A DNA stretch of 64,000 nt from Actinosynnema pretiosum (GTDB taxonomy: Bacteria; Actinomycetota; Actinomycetes; Mycobacteriales; Pseudonocardiaceae): contig NZ_JAMTCF010000017.1 in the NCBI RefSeq assembly GCF_024171695.1, positions 164,913 to 228,912 on the forward strand, given 5' to 3'. Positions within the stretch are counted from its first letter, which is position 1. Each line of letters opens with the position of its first letter. The translations under genes and the position numbers were made by a program. Positions 52,037 through 61,549 of the stretch are shown here, in pieces. The notes under the pieces were generated by a model. That model saw only the letters and a list, made by a program, of their open reading frames with translations, was not told where the DNA came from and made no database searches.

Positions 52037-53460
52037 TGCGCGCCCACCCCGCCGGACCCCGGCACGCCGACGTCATCGCCCAGGCCAGCACGGCCGGGCG
52101 GCCCCCCGCCGACGGCTCCGAGCTGGACGCCTTGCCCGAACGGGTGTGGCCCCGCAACGCCGAGCGCCGCGCCGACGGCGTCGTCACCCTCGGCGGCGTG
52201 GACGTGCGCGCGCTCGCCGAGGAGCACGGCACCCCGCTGTTCGTCATGGACGAGGCCGACTTCCGGTCCCGCTGCGCCGAGCACGCCGCCGCCTTCGGCG
52301 ACCCGTCCCTGGTGCACTACGCCTCCAAGGCGTTCCTGTCCGTCTCGGTGGCCCGCTGGGTCGCCGAGGAGGGCCTGAGCATCGACGTGTGCAGCGGCGG
52401 CGAGCTGGCCATCGCGCTGCGCGCCGAGTTCCCGCCCGAGCGGATCGCGCTGCACGGCAACAACAAGTCGGTCGCCGAGCTGGCGGCGGCGGTGGACGCG
52501 GGCGTCGGCGTGGTCGTGCTGGACTCGTTCCAGGAGATCGCCCGGCTCGACCAGGTCGCCCGCGAGCGCGGCCGGGTCCAGCAGGTGATGATCCGCGTCA
52601 CGGTCGGCGTCGAGGCGCACACCCACGAGTTCATCGCCACCGCGCACGAGGACCAGAAGTTCGGGTTCTCGCTCGCCTCCGGCGACGCCGCCGAGGCCGC
52701 CCGCCGGGTGGTCAAGGCCGAGGGCCTGCGCCTGGTCGGCCTGCACAGCCACATCGGCTCGCAGATCTTCGACGCCAGCGGCTTCGAGGTCGCCGCGCGC
52801 CGGGTGGTCTCCCTGCTCGCCGACCTGCGCGTCGAGCACGGCCCGACCCTGCTCGACGAGCTGACCACGCTCGACCTGGGCGGCGGCCTCGGCATCGCCT
52901 ACACCGCCGACGACGACCCGCCCCCACCCGCCGAGCTGGCCGCCCAGCTGCGCGACATCGTCACCCAGGAGTGCGAACGCGCCGGGCTGCCCGTGCCGAA
53001 GCTCGCGGTCGAACCCGGACGGGCGATCGTGGGCCCCGGAACGGTGACGCTCTACGAGGTCGGCACCATCAAGGACGTCCAGCTCGACGCCGGCGCGACC
53101 CGCCGCTACGTCAGCGTTGACGGCGGCATGAGCGACAACATCCGCACCGCGCTCTACGACGCCGTGTACGACTGCCGCCTGGTCTCCCGCGCCGCCGAGG
53201 AGGGCAGCGGGGCCGTCCTGTGCCGCGTCGTGGGCAAGCACTGCGAGGCGGGCGACGTCGTCGTCCGCGACTGCTGGCTGCCCGCCGACCTGGCTCCCGG
53301 TGACCTGGTAGCGGTGGCGGCCACCGGCGCCTACTGCTACTCGATGGCCAGCGGCTACAACCGGCTGCCCCGACCCGCGCTGGCCGCGGTCGACGGTGGT
53401 CGCTCCCGGCTGCTGCTGCGCCGGGAGACCGAGGAAGACCTGTTCCGCCTGGAGGTTTAG
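52036..53460 (+). CDS. lysA: Diaminopimelate decarboxylase
   Basis: 474 residues from the ATG in TGATG. PLP-fold decarboxylase motifs: LFVMDEADFRSRC, the PLP Lys in HYASKAFLS, IGSQIF, GGGLGIAY, VEPGRAIVGPGTV and RAAEEGS-type Cys/Arg end (CRVVGKHCEAGDVVVRD). It carries out the last step of lysine synthesis, meso-diaminopimelate to lysine. It lies tightly between argS and hom. Confidence 0.95.
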   Translation: MRAHPAGPRHADVIAQASTAGRPPADGSELDALPERVWPRNAERRADGVVTLGGVDVRALAEEHGTPLFVMDEADFRSRCAEHAAAFGDPSLVHYASKAFLSVSVARWVAEEGLSIDVCSGGELAIALRAEFPPERIALHGNNKSVAELAAAVDAGVGVVVLDSFQEIARLDQVARERGRVQQVMIRVTVGVEAHTHEFIATAHEDQKFGFSLASGDAAEAARRVVKAEGLRLVGLHSHIGSQIFDASGFEVAARRVVSLLADLRVEHGPTLLDELTTLDLGGGLGIAYTADDDPPPPAELAAQLRDIVTQECERAGLPVPKLAVEPGRAIVGPGTVTLYEVGTIKDVQLDAGATRRYVSVDGGMSDNIRTALYDAVYDCRLVSRAAEEGSGAVLCRVVGKHCEAGDVVVRDCWLPADLAPGDLVAVAATGAYCYSMASGYNRLPRPALAAVDGGRSRLLLRRETEEDLFRLEV

Positions 53461-53462
53461 AC

Positions 53463-54776
53463 GTGCCTGGCCAGAAAAACCCCGACGGCAAGCCGATCAG
53501 GGTCGCCCTTCTGGGTTGCGGCACCGTCGGCACCGAGGTCGTGCGGCTGCTCACCGAGCAGGCCGCCGACCTCACCGCCAGGGTTGGCGCCCCGGTGGAG
53601 CTCGTCGGCATCGCCGTCCGCAAGCCGACCAAGCACCGCGAGGTGCCCCCGGAGCTGCTCACCGCCGACGCCGAGGCGCTCGTCGCCTCCGACGTCGACG
53701 TGGTGGTGGAGGTCATCGGCGGCATCGAGCCCGCCAGGACCCTGCTGCTGAGCGCGCTGAACGCGGGCAAGTCCGTGGTCACCGCCAACAAGGCGCTGCT
53801 GGCCGAGCACTCCGGCGAGCTGTTCGCCGCCGCCGACGCCTCGGGGGCCGACCTCTACTTCGAGGCCGCCGTCGCGGGCGCCATCCCGCTGCTGCGCCCG
53901 CTGCGCGAGTCCCTCGCGGGCGACCGCATCACCCGCGTGATGGGCATCGTCAACGGCACCACGAACTTCATCCTCTCGGGGATGGACGCCACCGGTGCGG
54001 GTTACAACGAGACCCTGGAGGAGGCGTCCCGGCTCGGGTACGCCGAGGCCGACCCGACCGCCGACGTCGACGGCTTCGACGCCGCGTCCAAGGCCGCGAT
54101 CCTGGCCTCGCTGGCGTTCCACAGCCGGGTGACCGCCGCCGACGTGCACCGCGAGGGCATCTCGTCGGTCAGCGCCGCCGACATCGCCGCGGCCAAGGGC
54201 CTCGGCCGCACGGTCAAGCTCCTCGCGATCTGCGAGCGGGTCAGCCACGGCGACGAGGAGTCCGTCTCCGTCCGCGTGCACCCGGCGATGATCCCGCGCA
54301 GCCACCCGCTGGCGAGCGTGGGCGGCGCGTTCAACGCGGTGTTCGTCGAGGCCGACGCGGCGGGCGAGATGATGTTCTACGGCCAGGGCGCCGGTGGCGC
54401 GCCGACCGCGAGCGCCGTGCTCGGCGACCTGGTCGCGGTGGCCCGCAACCGGGTCGCGGGCGGTCACGGCCCCCGCGAGTCCGCGTACGCCGCCCTGCCC
54501 GCGCGCCCGATGGGGCAGACGCCCACCAGGTACCACATCAGCCTCGACGTCGAGGACAAGCCGGGCGTGCTGGCGCAGGTCGCGGCCGTGTTCGCCGAGC
54601 ACGGGGTGAGCATCGCCGCCGTGCGGCAGGAGGGCCGCGTCGCCGACGCGAGCCTGGTCATCGTCACGCACGCCGCGACCGACGCGGCGCTGCGGTCCAC
54701 CGTGGACAAGGTCGGCGGCCTGCCGATCGTCCGCGACGTGGTGAGCGTGATGCGCGTGGAAGGCGGGGAGTCATGA
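53463..54776 (+). CDS. hom: Homoserine dehydrogenase
   Basis: 437 residues from a GTG with GGAGG upstream inside lysA. Rossmann start VALLGCGTVGTEVVRLL, catalytic region GIVNGTTNFIL and EADPTADVDGFDAASKAAI, and an ACT domain at the end (YHISLDVEDKPGVLAQVAAVF) for threonine feedback. It uses NAD(P)H to make homoserine from aspartate semialdehyde. It overlaps thrC by four bases. Confidence 0.95.
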   Translation: MPGQKNPDGKPIRVALLGCGTVGTEVVRLLTEQAADLTARVGAPVELVGIAVRKPTKHREVPPELLTADAEALVASDVDVVVEVIGGIEPARTLLLSALNAGKSVVTANKALLAEHSGELFAAADASGADLYFEAAVAGAIPLLRPLRESLAGDRITRVMGIVNGTTNFILSGMDATGAGYNETLEEASRLGYAEADPTADVDGFDAASKAAILASLAFHSRVTAADVHREGISSVSAADIAAAKGLGRTVKLLAICERVSHGDEESVSVRVHPAMIPRSHPLASVGGAFNAVFVEADAAGEMMFYGQGAGGAPTASAVLGDLVAVARNRVAGGHGPRESAYAALPARPMGQTPTRYHISLDVEDKPGVLAQVAAVFAEHGVSIAAVRQEGRVADASLVIVTHAATDAALRSTVDKVGGLPIVRDVVSVMRVEGGES

Positions 54777-55849
54777 CGACCGGAGCGGGCGTGCGACCGG
54801 GGTGGCCCGGCATCATCCACGCCTACTCGGAGCGCATCCCGCTCCCCGACGGCGCGCGCGTGGTCACCCTGCACGAAGGCGGCACGCCGCTGGTCCTCTC
54901 GGAGCACCTGTCCGAGGTCACCGGGTGCGAGGTGCACGTCAAGGTCGAGGGCGCCAACCCGACCGGCTCCTTCAAGGACCGGGGCATGACCGTGGCCATG
55001 ACGCACGCGCTGGCCAGCGGCATCCAGGCGGTGATCTGCGCGTCCACCGGCAACACCTCGGCCAGCGCCGCCGCCTACGCGGCCAAGGCCGGGCTCACCG
55101 CCGCCGTGCTCGTGCCGCGCGGCAAGATCGCGCTGGGCAAGCTCGCGCAGGCCGTGTCGCACGGCGCGCGCATCCTGCAGGTCGACGGCAACTTCGACGA
55201 CTGCCTGGAGCTGGCCCGCAAGACCTCGGCCGAGTACCCGGTCACCCTGGTCAACTCGGTGAACCCGGTGCGGCTGGTCGGCCAGAAGACCGCCGCGTGG
55301 GAGGTGTGCGACGTGCTCGGGCGCGCCCCGGACGTGCACTGCCTGCCGGTGGGCAACGCGGGCAACATCACCGCCTACTGGCGCGGGTACCGCGACTACG
55401 CCGAGGACGGCGTGACCACGTCGACCCCGCGCATGTTCGGCTTCCAGGCGGCCGGGTCCGCGCCGCTGGTGCACGGCGCGCCGGTGGCGAACCCGGAGAC
55501 CATCGCGACCGCGATCCGGGTGGGCAGCCCGGCCTCGTGGAACGGCGCGGTGGCGGCCAAGGAGGAGTCGGGCGGCCTGTTCGAGGCGGTCACCGACGAG
55601 AAGATCCTGGCCGCCTACCGCGAGCTGGCCAGGCACGACGGCATCTTCGTCGAGCCCGCCTCGGCGACCAGCGTCGCGGGCCTGCTGGCCACGGCGGCCG
55701 ACGGCAGGCTGCCGCGCGGGTCCCTGGTGGTCTGCACGGTCACCGGGCACGGCCTCAAGGACCCCGACACGGCCCTGCGGGACGTGGCGGAGGTCGAGCC
55801 GCTCCCGGTCGACCCCGGCGCCGTGGCGAGCGCCCTGGAGCTGGCGTGA
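54773..55849 (+). CDS. thrC: Threonine synthase
   Basis: 358 residues, ATG within ATGA. PLP enzyme with LHEGGTPLV, the PLP Lys in NPTGSFKDRGMTVA, CASTGNTSASAAAYAA, and GNAGNITAYWRGYRDY. It converts phosphohomoserine to threonine. Strong GGGGAG site upstream; overlaps thrB by GTGA. Confidence 0.95.
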   Translation: MTTGAGVRPGWPGIIHAYSERIPLPDGARVVTLHEGGTPLVLSEHLSEVTGCEVHVKVEGANPTGSFKDRGMTVAMTHALASGIQAVICASTGNTSASAAAYAAKAGLTAAVLVPRGKIALGKLAQAVSHGARILQVDGNFDDCLELARKTSAEYPVTLVNSVNPVRLVGQKTAAWEVCDVLGRAPDVHCLPVGNAGNITAYWRGYRDYAEDGVTTSTPRMFGFQAAGSAPLVHGAPVANPETIATAIRVGSPASWNGAVAAKEESGGLFEAVTDEKILAAYRELARHDGIFVEPASATSVAGLLATAADGRLPRGSLVVCTVTGHGLKDPDTALRDVAEVEPLPVDPGAVASALELA

Positions 55850-56733
55850 CGGACCTGATCGGCGCCGGGGTCCGGGTCTCCGTCCCGGCGTCCACCGCGA
55901 ACCTCGGCTCCGGCTTCGACGCGCTCGGCCTCGCGCTGGGCCTGCGCGACGAGGTGGACTTCACGATCACCGCCAGCGGGCTGTCGATCACCGTGGAGGG
56001 CGCGTTCACCGACGTGCCCACCGACGAGGGCCACCTGGTCGTGCAAGCCTTCCGCAAGGCGTGCGAGCTGCACGGGACCGCGGTGCCCGGACTGGCGCTG
56101 ACCTGCCGCAACAGCATCCCGCACAGCCGGGGGCTCGGCTCGTCCGCCGCCGCCGTCGCGGCCGGGGTCGCGGCGGCGTTCGCGCTGGAGGGGCGCGGGC
56201 CGGACGCGTCCGCGCTCCAGGTCGCCGCCGAGTTCGAGGGGCACGCCGACAACGTCGCGGCGTGCCTGTTCGGCGGGGTGGCGATCGCCTGGTCGGACGC
56301 CGGGAGCTACCGCGCGGTGCGGGTCGACCCGCACCCCGACCTGGCCCCGGTGGTGCTGATCCCGGCGCAGGAGTCGTCCACGAAGACCACCAGGGGGCTG
56401 CTGCCCGCGCGGGTCCCGCACTCCGACGCCGCGCACGCGGCCGGTCGGTCGGCGCTGGCCGCGCACGGGCTCACCCGCGACCCGTCCGTGCTCCTGGACG
56501 CCCTGCGCGACCGGCTGCACGAGCCGTACCGGGAACCGGCCTGGCCCGCGACCTCGCGGCTCGTCGCGGAGCTTCGGGAAGCCGGTGTCCCGGCGGCGGT
56601 CTCCGGGGCCGGTCCGACGGTGTTCGCGCTGCCCGTGGGCGGGGTCCTGCCAGCTGAGATCGACATCACCGGTTTCCAGGCGCTGCCGGTTCCGGTCGAC
56701 GTCGACGGCGTGCGGGTTGCGCCACTCGGCTGA
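55846..56733 (+). CDS. thrB: Homoserine kinase
   Basis: 295 residues, GTG within GTGA. GHMP kinase features: VSVPASTANLGSGFDALGLAL, the ATP motif PHSRGLGSSAAAVAAG, and AVSGAGPTVFAL near the end. It phosphorylates homoserine for threonine synthesis. Last gene of the amino acid block, and rho has its own promoter after it. Confidence 0.95.
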   Translation: MTDLIGAGVRVSVPASTANLGSGFDALGLALGLRDEVDFTITASGLSITVEGAFTDVPTDEGHLVVQAFRKACELHGTAVPGLALTCRNSIPHSRGLGSSAAAVAAGVAAAFALEGRGPDASALQVAAEFEGHADNVAACLFGGVAIAWSDAGSYRAVRVDPHPDLAPVVLIPAQESSTKTTRGLLPARVPHSDAAHAAGRSALAAHGLTRDPSVLLDALRDRLHEPYREPAWPATSRLVAELREAGVPAAVSGAGPTVFALPVGGVLPAEIDITGFQALPVPVDVDGVRVAPLG

Positions 56734-57072
56734 GGGCGCGCCACGCCGGACCCCCGGTTGTTGCACCGCGCAGTGGTGGCGTCTACCCTCGGGGCCATCA
56801 GTCACCGCGCGCACGGGCGCCGGTGTGGTGCCCGGAGATCGCTCCGGATCGCATTCCTCCAGTGACTTGGTTCCGCGCCGAACGGGCGGGATCGGCGCTG
56901 GAAGGCACCCCGCTCGCCGTGTGACCGAGATTGCCGTCTCGTGTCGGCGGTCTTTGTCGCTTCAAGCGCTTGAGATCCGCCTGCACCGGGATGGGACTGC
57001 CGGCCCGCGAATCGTCGGACGGCAGGTCCGCTGGACCGCGTAGGAGGCGCGGTCCGGTCAGGAAGGACATGT
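56734..57072 (+). promoter_or_regulatory. rho promoter and long 5' leader
   Basis: TTGCAC (56761-56766), a 17-base spacer and TACCCT (56784-56789) make a good promoter just after thrB. That leaves an untranslated leader of about 275 bases before the GTG of rho. Rho genes commonly repress themselves by early termination in such leaders, so this one may do the same. AGGAAGGA stands before the start codon. Confidence 0.55.
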
Positions 57073-59145
57073 GTGAGCAACACCGATGTGCTGAGCAGCG
57101 AGTCCGCTGCTCCCAACGCCGCTGCCAGTTCCGGAGCCGAGGAGAACGCTCTGTCCACCCCTACGAACGGCGGCGCCCCGGCGCGCAAGCGCGCGGGCCT
57201 CTCCGGCATGGTGCTGGCCGAACTGCGTGAACTCGCAGGTCAGCTCGGCATCACCAGCACCGCCGGGCTCCGCAAGGGCGACCTCATCGCGGCCATCAAG
57301 GAGCGGCAGGGCGGCACCTCCGGTCGGGGCAGTGCCGCGACGCCGCCGAAGGCCGAGAAGCCGAAGGCCGAGAAGGCCGCCGCGAAGCCCGCCGAGGCCC
57401 CCGCTCCCGCCGCCGAGAAGGCGGTCGAGAAGCCGACCCAGCAGCAGCTCGACGTCCCCGAGCGCGCGGGGGAGGAGGAGACCGGGCGTCGCGGCAACCG
57501 CCGTCGCCGGTCCGCCAACCGCCCCGCGGGCAGCCCCGAGGCGCCTGCCGCCGCCGCTGCCCCCGCCGCTCCGGCGCAGGTCGAGGCCCCGCAGCAGGCG
57601 GAGCAGCGGACCGAGCGCCCTGAGCGCGGCGAGCGCTCCGACCGGGGTGAGCGGGGCGAGCGCTCCGAGCGCCAGGGCCGGGACCGCTCCGAGCGCTCGG
57701 ACCGCTCCGAGCGCGGTGACCGGGGTGAGCGCGGCGAGCGCTCCGACCGGGGCGAGCGTTCCGAGCGGGGCGAGCGCGGCGACCGGAACCGCGACCGCGA
57801 CCGTGGTGAGCGGGGCGAGCGCAACCGCGACCGCGACCGCGACAGGGATCGCGACCGGGACCGGGACCGCCAGAGCAACAACGTCCCCGAGGACGACGGC
57901 GACGACGAGGGCGGCCGTCGCGGTCGCCGCTTCCGGGACCGCCGCCGCCGCGGCGGCCGGGGCGAGGGCACCGGCGTGGGCACCGACACCGAGGTGCGAG
58001 ACGACGACGTCCTGCTGCCCGTCGCGGGCATCCTGGACGTGCTGGAGAACTACGCCTTCGTGCGCACCTCCGGCTACCTCGCGGGCCCGAACGACGTCTA
58101 CGTGTCGCTCTCGCTGGTGCGCAAGCACGGCCTGCGCCGCGGTGACGCCATCATCGGCGCCGTCCGCCAGCCGCGCGACGGCGAGCAGCAGCGGCAGAAG
58201 TTCAACCCGCTGGTGCGCGTCGACAAGATCAACGGGTTGGACCCGGAGGAGTCGCGCAACCGCCCCGACTTCACCAAGCTGACCCCGCTCTACCCGAACG
58301 AGCGACTGCGCCTCGAGACCGAGCCGCACATCCTCACCACGCGCGTCATCGACCTGGTGATGCCGATCGGCAAGGGCCAGCGCGCCCTCGTCGTGTCGCC
58401 GCCGAAGGCGGGCAAGACCTCGGTGCTCCAGTCGATCGCCAACGCGATCACGACGAACAACCCCGAGTGCCACCTGATGGTGGTCCTCGTGGACGAGCGC
58501 CCCGAAGAGGTCACCGACATGCAGCGGTCGGTGAAGGGCGAGGTCATCGCCTCCACCTTCGACCGCCCGCCGTCGGACCACACCACGATCTCGGAGCTGG
58601 CCATCGAGCGGGCCAAGCGCCTGGTCGAGATGGGTCACGACGTGGTCGTGCTGCTCGACTCCATCACCCGCCTCGGCCGCGCCTACAACCTGGCGGCCCC
58701 GGCGTCCGGGCGCATCCTGTCCGGTGGTGTCGACTCGACGGCGCTGTACCCGCCGAAGCGCTTCCTCGGCGCGGCCCGCAACATCGAGGGCGGCGGCTCG
58801 CTGACCGTGATCGCCACCGCGCTGGTGGAGACCGGGTCGGCCGGTGACAGCGTGATCTTCGAGGAGTTCAAGGGCACCGGCAACGCCGAGCTCAAGCTCG
58901 ACCGCAAGATCGCCGACAAGCGGACCTTCCCCGCGGTGGACGTCGACTCGTCCGGCACCCGCAAGGAGGACCTGCTGCTGTCCCCGGACGAGCTGGCGGT
59001 CATGCACAAGCTGCGCCGGGTGCTGCACGCGCTCGACGGCCAGCAGGCGATCGACCTGCTGCTCGACCGGCTGCGCAAGACGCGCACCAGCATCGAGTTC
59101 CTGATGCAGGTCGCGAAGACCACGCCGGGCGCGGACAACGACTGA
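57073..59145 (+). CDS. rho: Transcription termination factor Rho
   Basis: 690 residues from a GTG. The Rho_N helix bundle (SGMVLAELRELAGQLGITSTAGLRKG) is followed by an insertion of about 230 residues rich in Arg, Asp, Glu and Gly, with runs such as RDRDRDRDRDRDR, as in other actinobacterial Rho proteins. The RNA-binding cold-shock-like domain starts near residue 313 (LLPVAGILDVLENYAFVRTS), the Walker A is PPKAGKT (443-449), and VDSTALYPPKRFLGAARNIEGG and GTGNAEL mark the hexamer core. It ends transcription by tracking along RNA. The charged insertion may bind RNA. Confidence 0.95.
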   Translation: MSNTDVLSSESAAPNAAASSGAEENALSTPTNGGAPARKRAGLSGMVLAELRELAGQLGITSTAGLRKGDLIAAIKERQGGTSGRGSAATPPKAEKPKAEKAAAKPAEAPAPAAEKAVEKPTQQQLDVPERAGEEETGRRGNRRRRSANRPAGSPEAPAAAAAPAAPAQVEAPQQAEQRTERPERGERSDRGERGERSERQGRDRSERSDRSERGDRGERGERSDRGERSERGERGDRNRDRDRGERGERNRDRDRDRDRDRDRDRQSNNVPEDDGDDEGGRRGRRFRDRRRRGGRGEGTGVGTDTEVRDDDVLLPVAGILDVLENYAFVRTSGYLAGPNDVYVSLSLVRKHGLRRGDAIIGAVRQPRDGEQQRQKFNPLVRVDKINGLDPEESRNRPDFTKLTPLYPNERLRLETEPHILTTRVIDLVMPIGKGQRALVVSPPKAGKTSVLQSIANAITTNNPECHLMVVLVDERPEEVTDMQRSVKGEVIASTFDRPPSDHTTISELAIERAKRLVEMGHDVVVLLDSITRLGRAYNLAAPASGRILSGGVDSTALYPPKRFLGAARNIEGGGSLTVIATALVETGSAGDSVIFEEFKGTGNAELKLDRKIADKRTFPAVDVDSSGTRKEDLLLSPDELAVMHKLRRVLHALDGQQAIDLLLDRLRKTRTSIEFLMQVAKTTPGADND

Positions 59146-59160
59146 TCCCGCGCCAGGCCA

Positions 59161-59197
59161 GACGGCCCCGCCCCGGTTCCCCCGGGGCGGGGCCGTC
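59161..59197. terminator. Hairpin terminator after rho
   Basis: A perfect 16-base stem, 59161-59176 with 59182-59197 (GACGGCCCCGCCCCGG and its complement), loop TTCCC. No T-run. It lies between rho and a convergent membrane protein gene. Confidence 0.75.
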
Positions 59198-59233
59198 GTG
59201 GTTCCCGCCCAAGTTCTCAGCGGTCCGGGGTGC

Positions 59234-59839
59234 TCAGCGGTCCTGGGCGCTCGCGCGGCGGTCGGCGAGCAGCGCGGCCGTGCGGCGGCGCTCCAGGTAG
59301 ACCTCGATCACCAGCAGCACCACGGCGGGCAGGCCCACCCCGAGCGCGACCAACACCGGCACCTCGACGCCGTCCAGGGCGATCCCGGCACCCAGCACGG
59401 CGGCCAGGAACGGCCAGCGCAGCCACACCCGCTGCCACCGCGCCGTCCACACCACCGTGCCGCTGGCCGCCGCCGTGACGGCCGTGGCGGCGCCGAGCAG
59501 CGCGCTGGACAGGGCGACGTCCCCCGGCAGGCCGAGCGCCAGGCCGGCGAGCGCGCTCAGGCCCAGCACGGCCCCGGCGAACACGAACGGGACCGCCAAC
59601 CACGTGGTCAGCGCCAGCGGGCGCCCGAACGAACTGAGCACGTCCCCCAGTGTGCTGGTCGGGGCGGCGCGCCGGTACCCCGCGCGGGGCGCCTCGGGGT
59701 GCGCAGCGCCCAGTGGTCGGCGGCGGTCGGTGAGCGGCGGCCGTGACGAGCGCCACGGGAACACCGGGGAGGGTGGACGCGTTGCACCCGGCAGCAGTGG
59801 ATCTGGCAGACTGTCAGGTCGAGTCCGGCTCCGGTTCAC
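59234..59839 (-). CDS. Four-helix membrane protein
   Basis: Up to 201 residues. The start is uncertain: the first 65 residues are Arg/Pro-rich and may be untranslated. Four hydrophobic segments follow: PLALTTWLAVPFVFAGAVLG, ALLGAATAVTAAASGTVVW, WPFLAAVLGAGIALDG and VLVALGVGLPAVVLLVIEVYL. The end is basic (YLERRRTAALLADRRASAQDR). I do not recognise the family. It stands opposite to and between rho and rpmE. Confidence 0.55.
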   Translation of the reverse strand: MNRSRTRPDSLPDPLLPGATRPPSPVFPWRSSRPPLTDRRRPLGAAHPEAPRAGYRRAAPTSTLGDVLSSFGRPLALTTWLAVPFVFAGAVLGLSALAGLALGLPGDVALSSALLGAATAVTAAASGTVVWTARWQRVWLRWPFLAAVLGAGIALDGVEVPVLVALGVGLPAVVLLVIEVYLERRRTAALLADRRASAQDR

Positions 59840-59893
59840 CCCGGCTACCAGCGCGGGGACCCGGCGGCCTCACGAGAAGAACAGGACGAGACG

Positions 59894-60106
59894 TTGAAGA
59901 CTGGCATTCACCCGGAGTACGTGAAGACCGAGGTCACCTGTGGCTGCGGCAACACCTTCACGACCCACAGCACCAAGTCCTCGGGCTCCATCCACGTCGA
60001 GGTCTGCTCCAACTGCCACCCGTTCTACACGGGCAAGCAGAAGATCCTCGACACCGGTGGCCGGGTCGCGCGCTTCGAGGCCCGCTACGGCAAGCGCGCC
60101 AAGTAG
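59894..60106 (+). CDS. rpmE: Ribosomal protein L31
   Basis: 70 residues from a TTG start, with AGGACGAG upstream. Zinc-binding type L31 with C16, C18, C38 and C41 (CGCG and CSNC). It belongs to the large ribosomal subunit and joins it to the small one. The weak TTG start may reflect fine control. Terminated by a very strong hairpin. Confidence 0.95.
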   Translation: MKTGIHPEYVKTEVTCGCGNTFTTHSTKSSGSIHVEVCSNCHPFYTGKQKILDTGGRVARFEARYGKRAK

Positions 60107-60112
60107 CTGCTC

Positions 60113-60152
60113 CGACGGCGCCCACCCAGTCATCACTGGGTGGGCGCCGTCG
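60113..60152 (+). terminator. Strong hairpin after rpmE
   Basis: An 18-base perfect stem (60113-60130 with 60135-60152) around a four-base loop, followed by TCGTTTCC. It directly follows rpmE and precedes prfA by 36 bases. Confidence 0.85.
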
Positions 60153-60188
60153 TCGTTTCCACCCCCGACGAAAGCCCAGGAGCCGCAC

Positions 60189-61253
60189 GTGACCGCCCCG
60201 CTGGACGCACTGATCGCCGAGCACGCCGAGCTGGAGACCAAGCTCGCCGACCCCTCGGTGCACGCCGACCAGGCGGGAGCGCGCAAGCTCGGCAAGCGCT
60301 ACGCCGAGCTGACCCCGATCGTGCGGGCCGCCCGCGAGCTGGAGCAGGTCCGCAGCGACCTGGAGGCGGCGCGCGAGCTGGCCGGCGAGGACCCGGCGTT
60401 CGCGGAGGAGGCGGACGAGCTGTCCGCGCGGATCCCGCAGCTGGAGGAGCGGCTGACCGAGCTGCTGCTGCCGCGCGACCCGCACGACTCGTCCGACGTG
60501 GTGATGGAGATCAAGTCCGGGGAGGGCGGCGAGGAGTCGGCGCTGTTCGCCGGGGACCTGCTGCGGATGTACCTGCGGTACGCGGAGCGGCACGGGTGGA
60601 AGGCCGAGGTGCTCGACGGGACGGACTCGGACCTCGGCGGGTTCAAGGACGTGACGGTCGCGATCAAGTCGCGCGGGGACGCGCCGGACGGGGTGTGGTC
60701 GCGGCTCAAGTACGAGGGCGGCGTGCACCGGGTGCAGCGGGTGCCGGTGACCGAGTCGCAGGGGCGCATCCACACGTCGGCTGCCGGGGTGCTGGTGATC
60801 CCGGAGACCGAGGACGTGGCGGCGATCGAGATCGACGACAAGGACCTGCGGGTCGACGTGTTCCGGTCGTCCGGCAAGGGCGGGCAGAGCGTGAACACGA
60901 CGGACTCGGCGGTGCGGATCACGCACCTGCCGACGGGGATCGTGGTGTCGTGCCAGAACGAGCGGTCGCAGTTGCAGAACAAGGCTCGGGCCATGCAGGT
61001 GCTCCAGGCGCGGTTGCAGGCGCTGGCGGAGGAGAAGGCGCAGCAGGAGGCCTCGGACGCGCGGCGGACGCAGGTGCGGACGGTGGACAGGTCGGAGCGG
61101 GTGCGGACGTACAACTTCCCCGAGTCGAGGATCTCGGACCACCGGGTGGGGTACAAGGCGCACAACCTGGACGCGGTGCTGGACGGGGACCTGGACGCGG
61201 TGCTGGACGCGCTGTCGGCGGCGGACCGGGCGGAGCGGTTGGCCGGGGGCTGA
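60189..61253 (+). CDS. prfA: Peptide chain release factor 1
   Basis: 354 residues from a GTG with AGGAG upstream. Stop-codon-reading PxT motif in RVPVTESQGR, the peptidyl-hydrolysis GGQ in SGKGGQSVNTTDS, and RTYNFPESRISDHRVG near the end. It releases proteins at UAA and UAG. In most actinobacteria prmC, which methylates the GGQ glutamine, follows directly; here it does not. Confidence 0.95.
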   Translation: MTAPLDALIAEHAELETKLADPSVHADQAGARKLGKRYAELTPIVRAARELEQVRSDLEAARELAGEDPAFAEEADELSARIPQLEERLTELLLPRDPHDSSDVVMEIKSGEGGEESALFAGDLLRMYLRYAERHGWKAEVLDGTDSDLGGFKDVTVAIKSRGDAPDGVWSRLKYEGGVHRVQRVPVTESQGRIHTSAAGVLVIPETEDVAAIEIDDKDLRVDVFRSSGKGGQSVNTTDSAVRITHLPTGIVVSCQNERSQLQNKARAMQVLQARLQALAEEKAQQEASDARRTQVRTVDRSERVRTYNFPESRISDHRVGYKAHNLDAVLDGDLDAVLDALSAADRAERLAGG

Positions 61254-61549
61254 GGTTCGCGGGTGCCGCGCTGAGCTGGGCTCACCTGCGCTGAGCTGCA
61301 CTGACCTGCACTGATGGTCGCTTGATCGAGTGAACCTCCTTTCCGCTCGAACACCTGTTCGATAACGTGGGAGTTGGTTCGGCACAGGGCCGAACCCTCA
61401 GGTGACCAGTGCTGGTCCTCCCGCATCCGGAGCGGACGGGACCCGCTTTTGCGGAGGTGCTTGGTTTGGTGCGGTGAGATCCTGGCGACTGATCCTGGTG
61501 TGACTTCCGTCCACCTGGACGGGTGACGCCGGCGAGGGGGAGGGCACTG
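61254..61549 (+). promoter_or_regulatory. Gene-free leader with a perfect SOS box
   Basis: TCGAAC-ACCT-GTTCGA at 61347-61362 matches the actinobacterial LexA consensus TCGAACnnnnGTTCGA at all fixed positions. It lies 188 bases before the next ATG (61550). A 33-residue frame from GTG at 61402 has no ribosome site. No recognisable SOS gene follows within the window. Confidence 0.6.

Noticed and set aside
57058..59028. A long minus-strand frame opposite rho
   Set aside because: Mirror of the rho coding sequence; the low-complexity Ala/Val runs come from the Arg/Asp repeat.
61402..61503. A 33-residue gene between prfA and the hydrolase gene
   Set aside because: No ribosome binding site and no recognisable sequence features.
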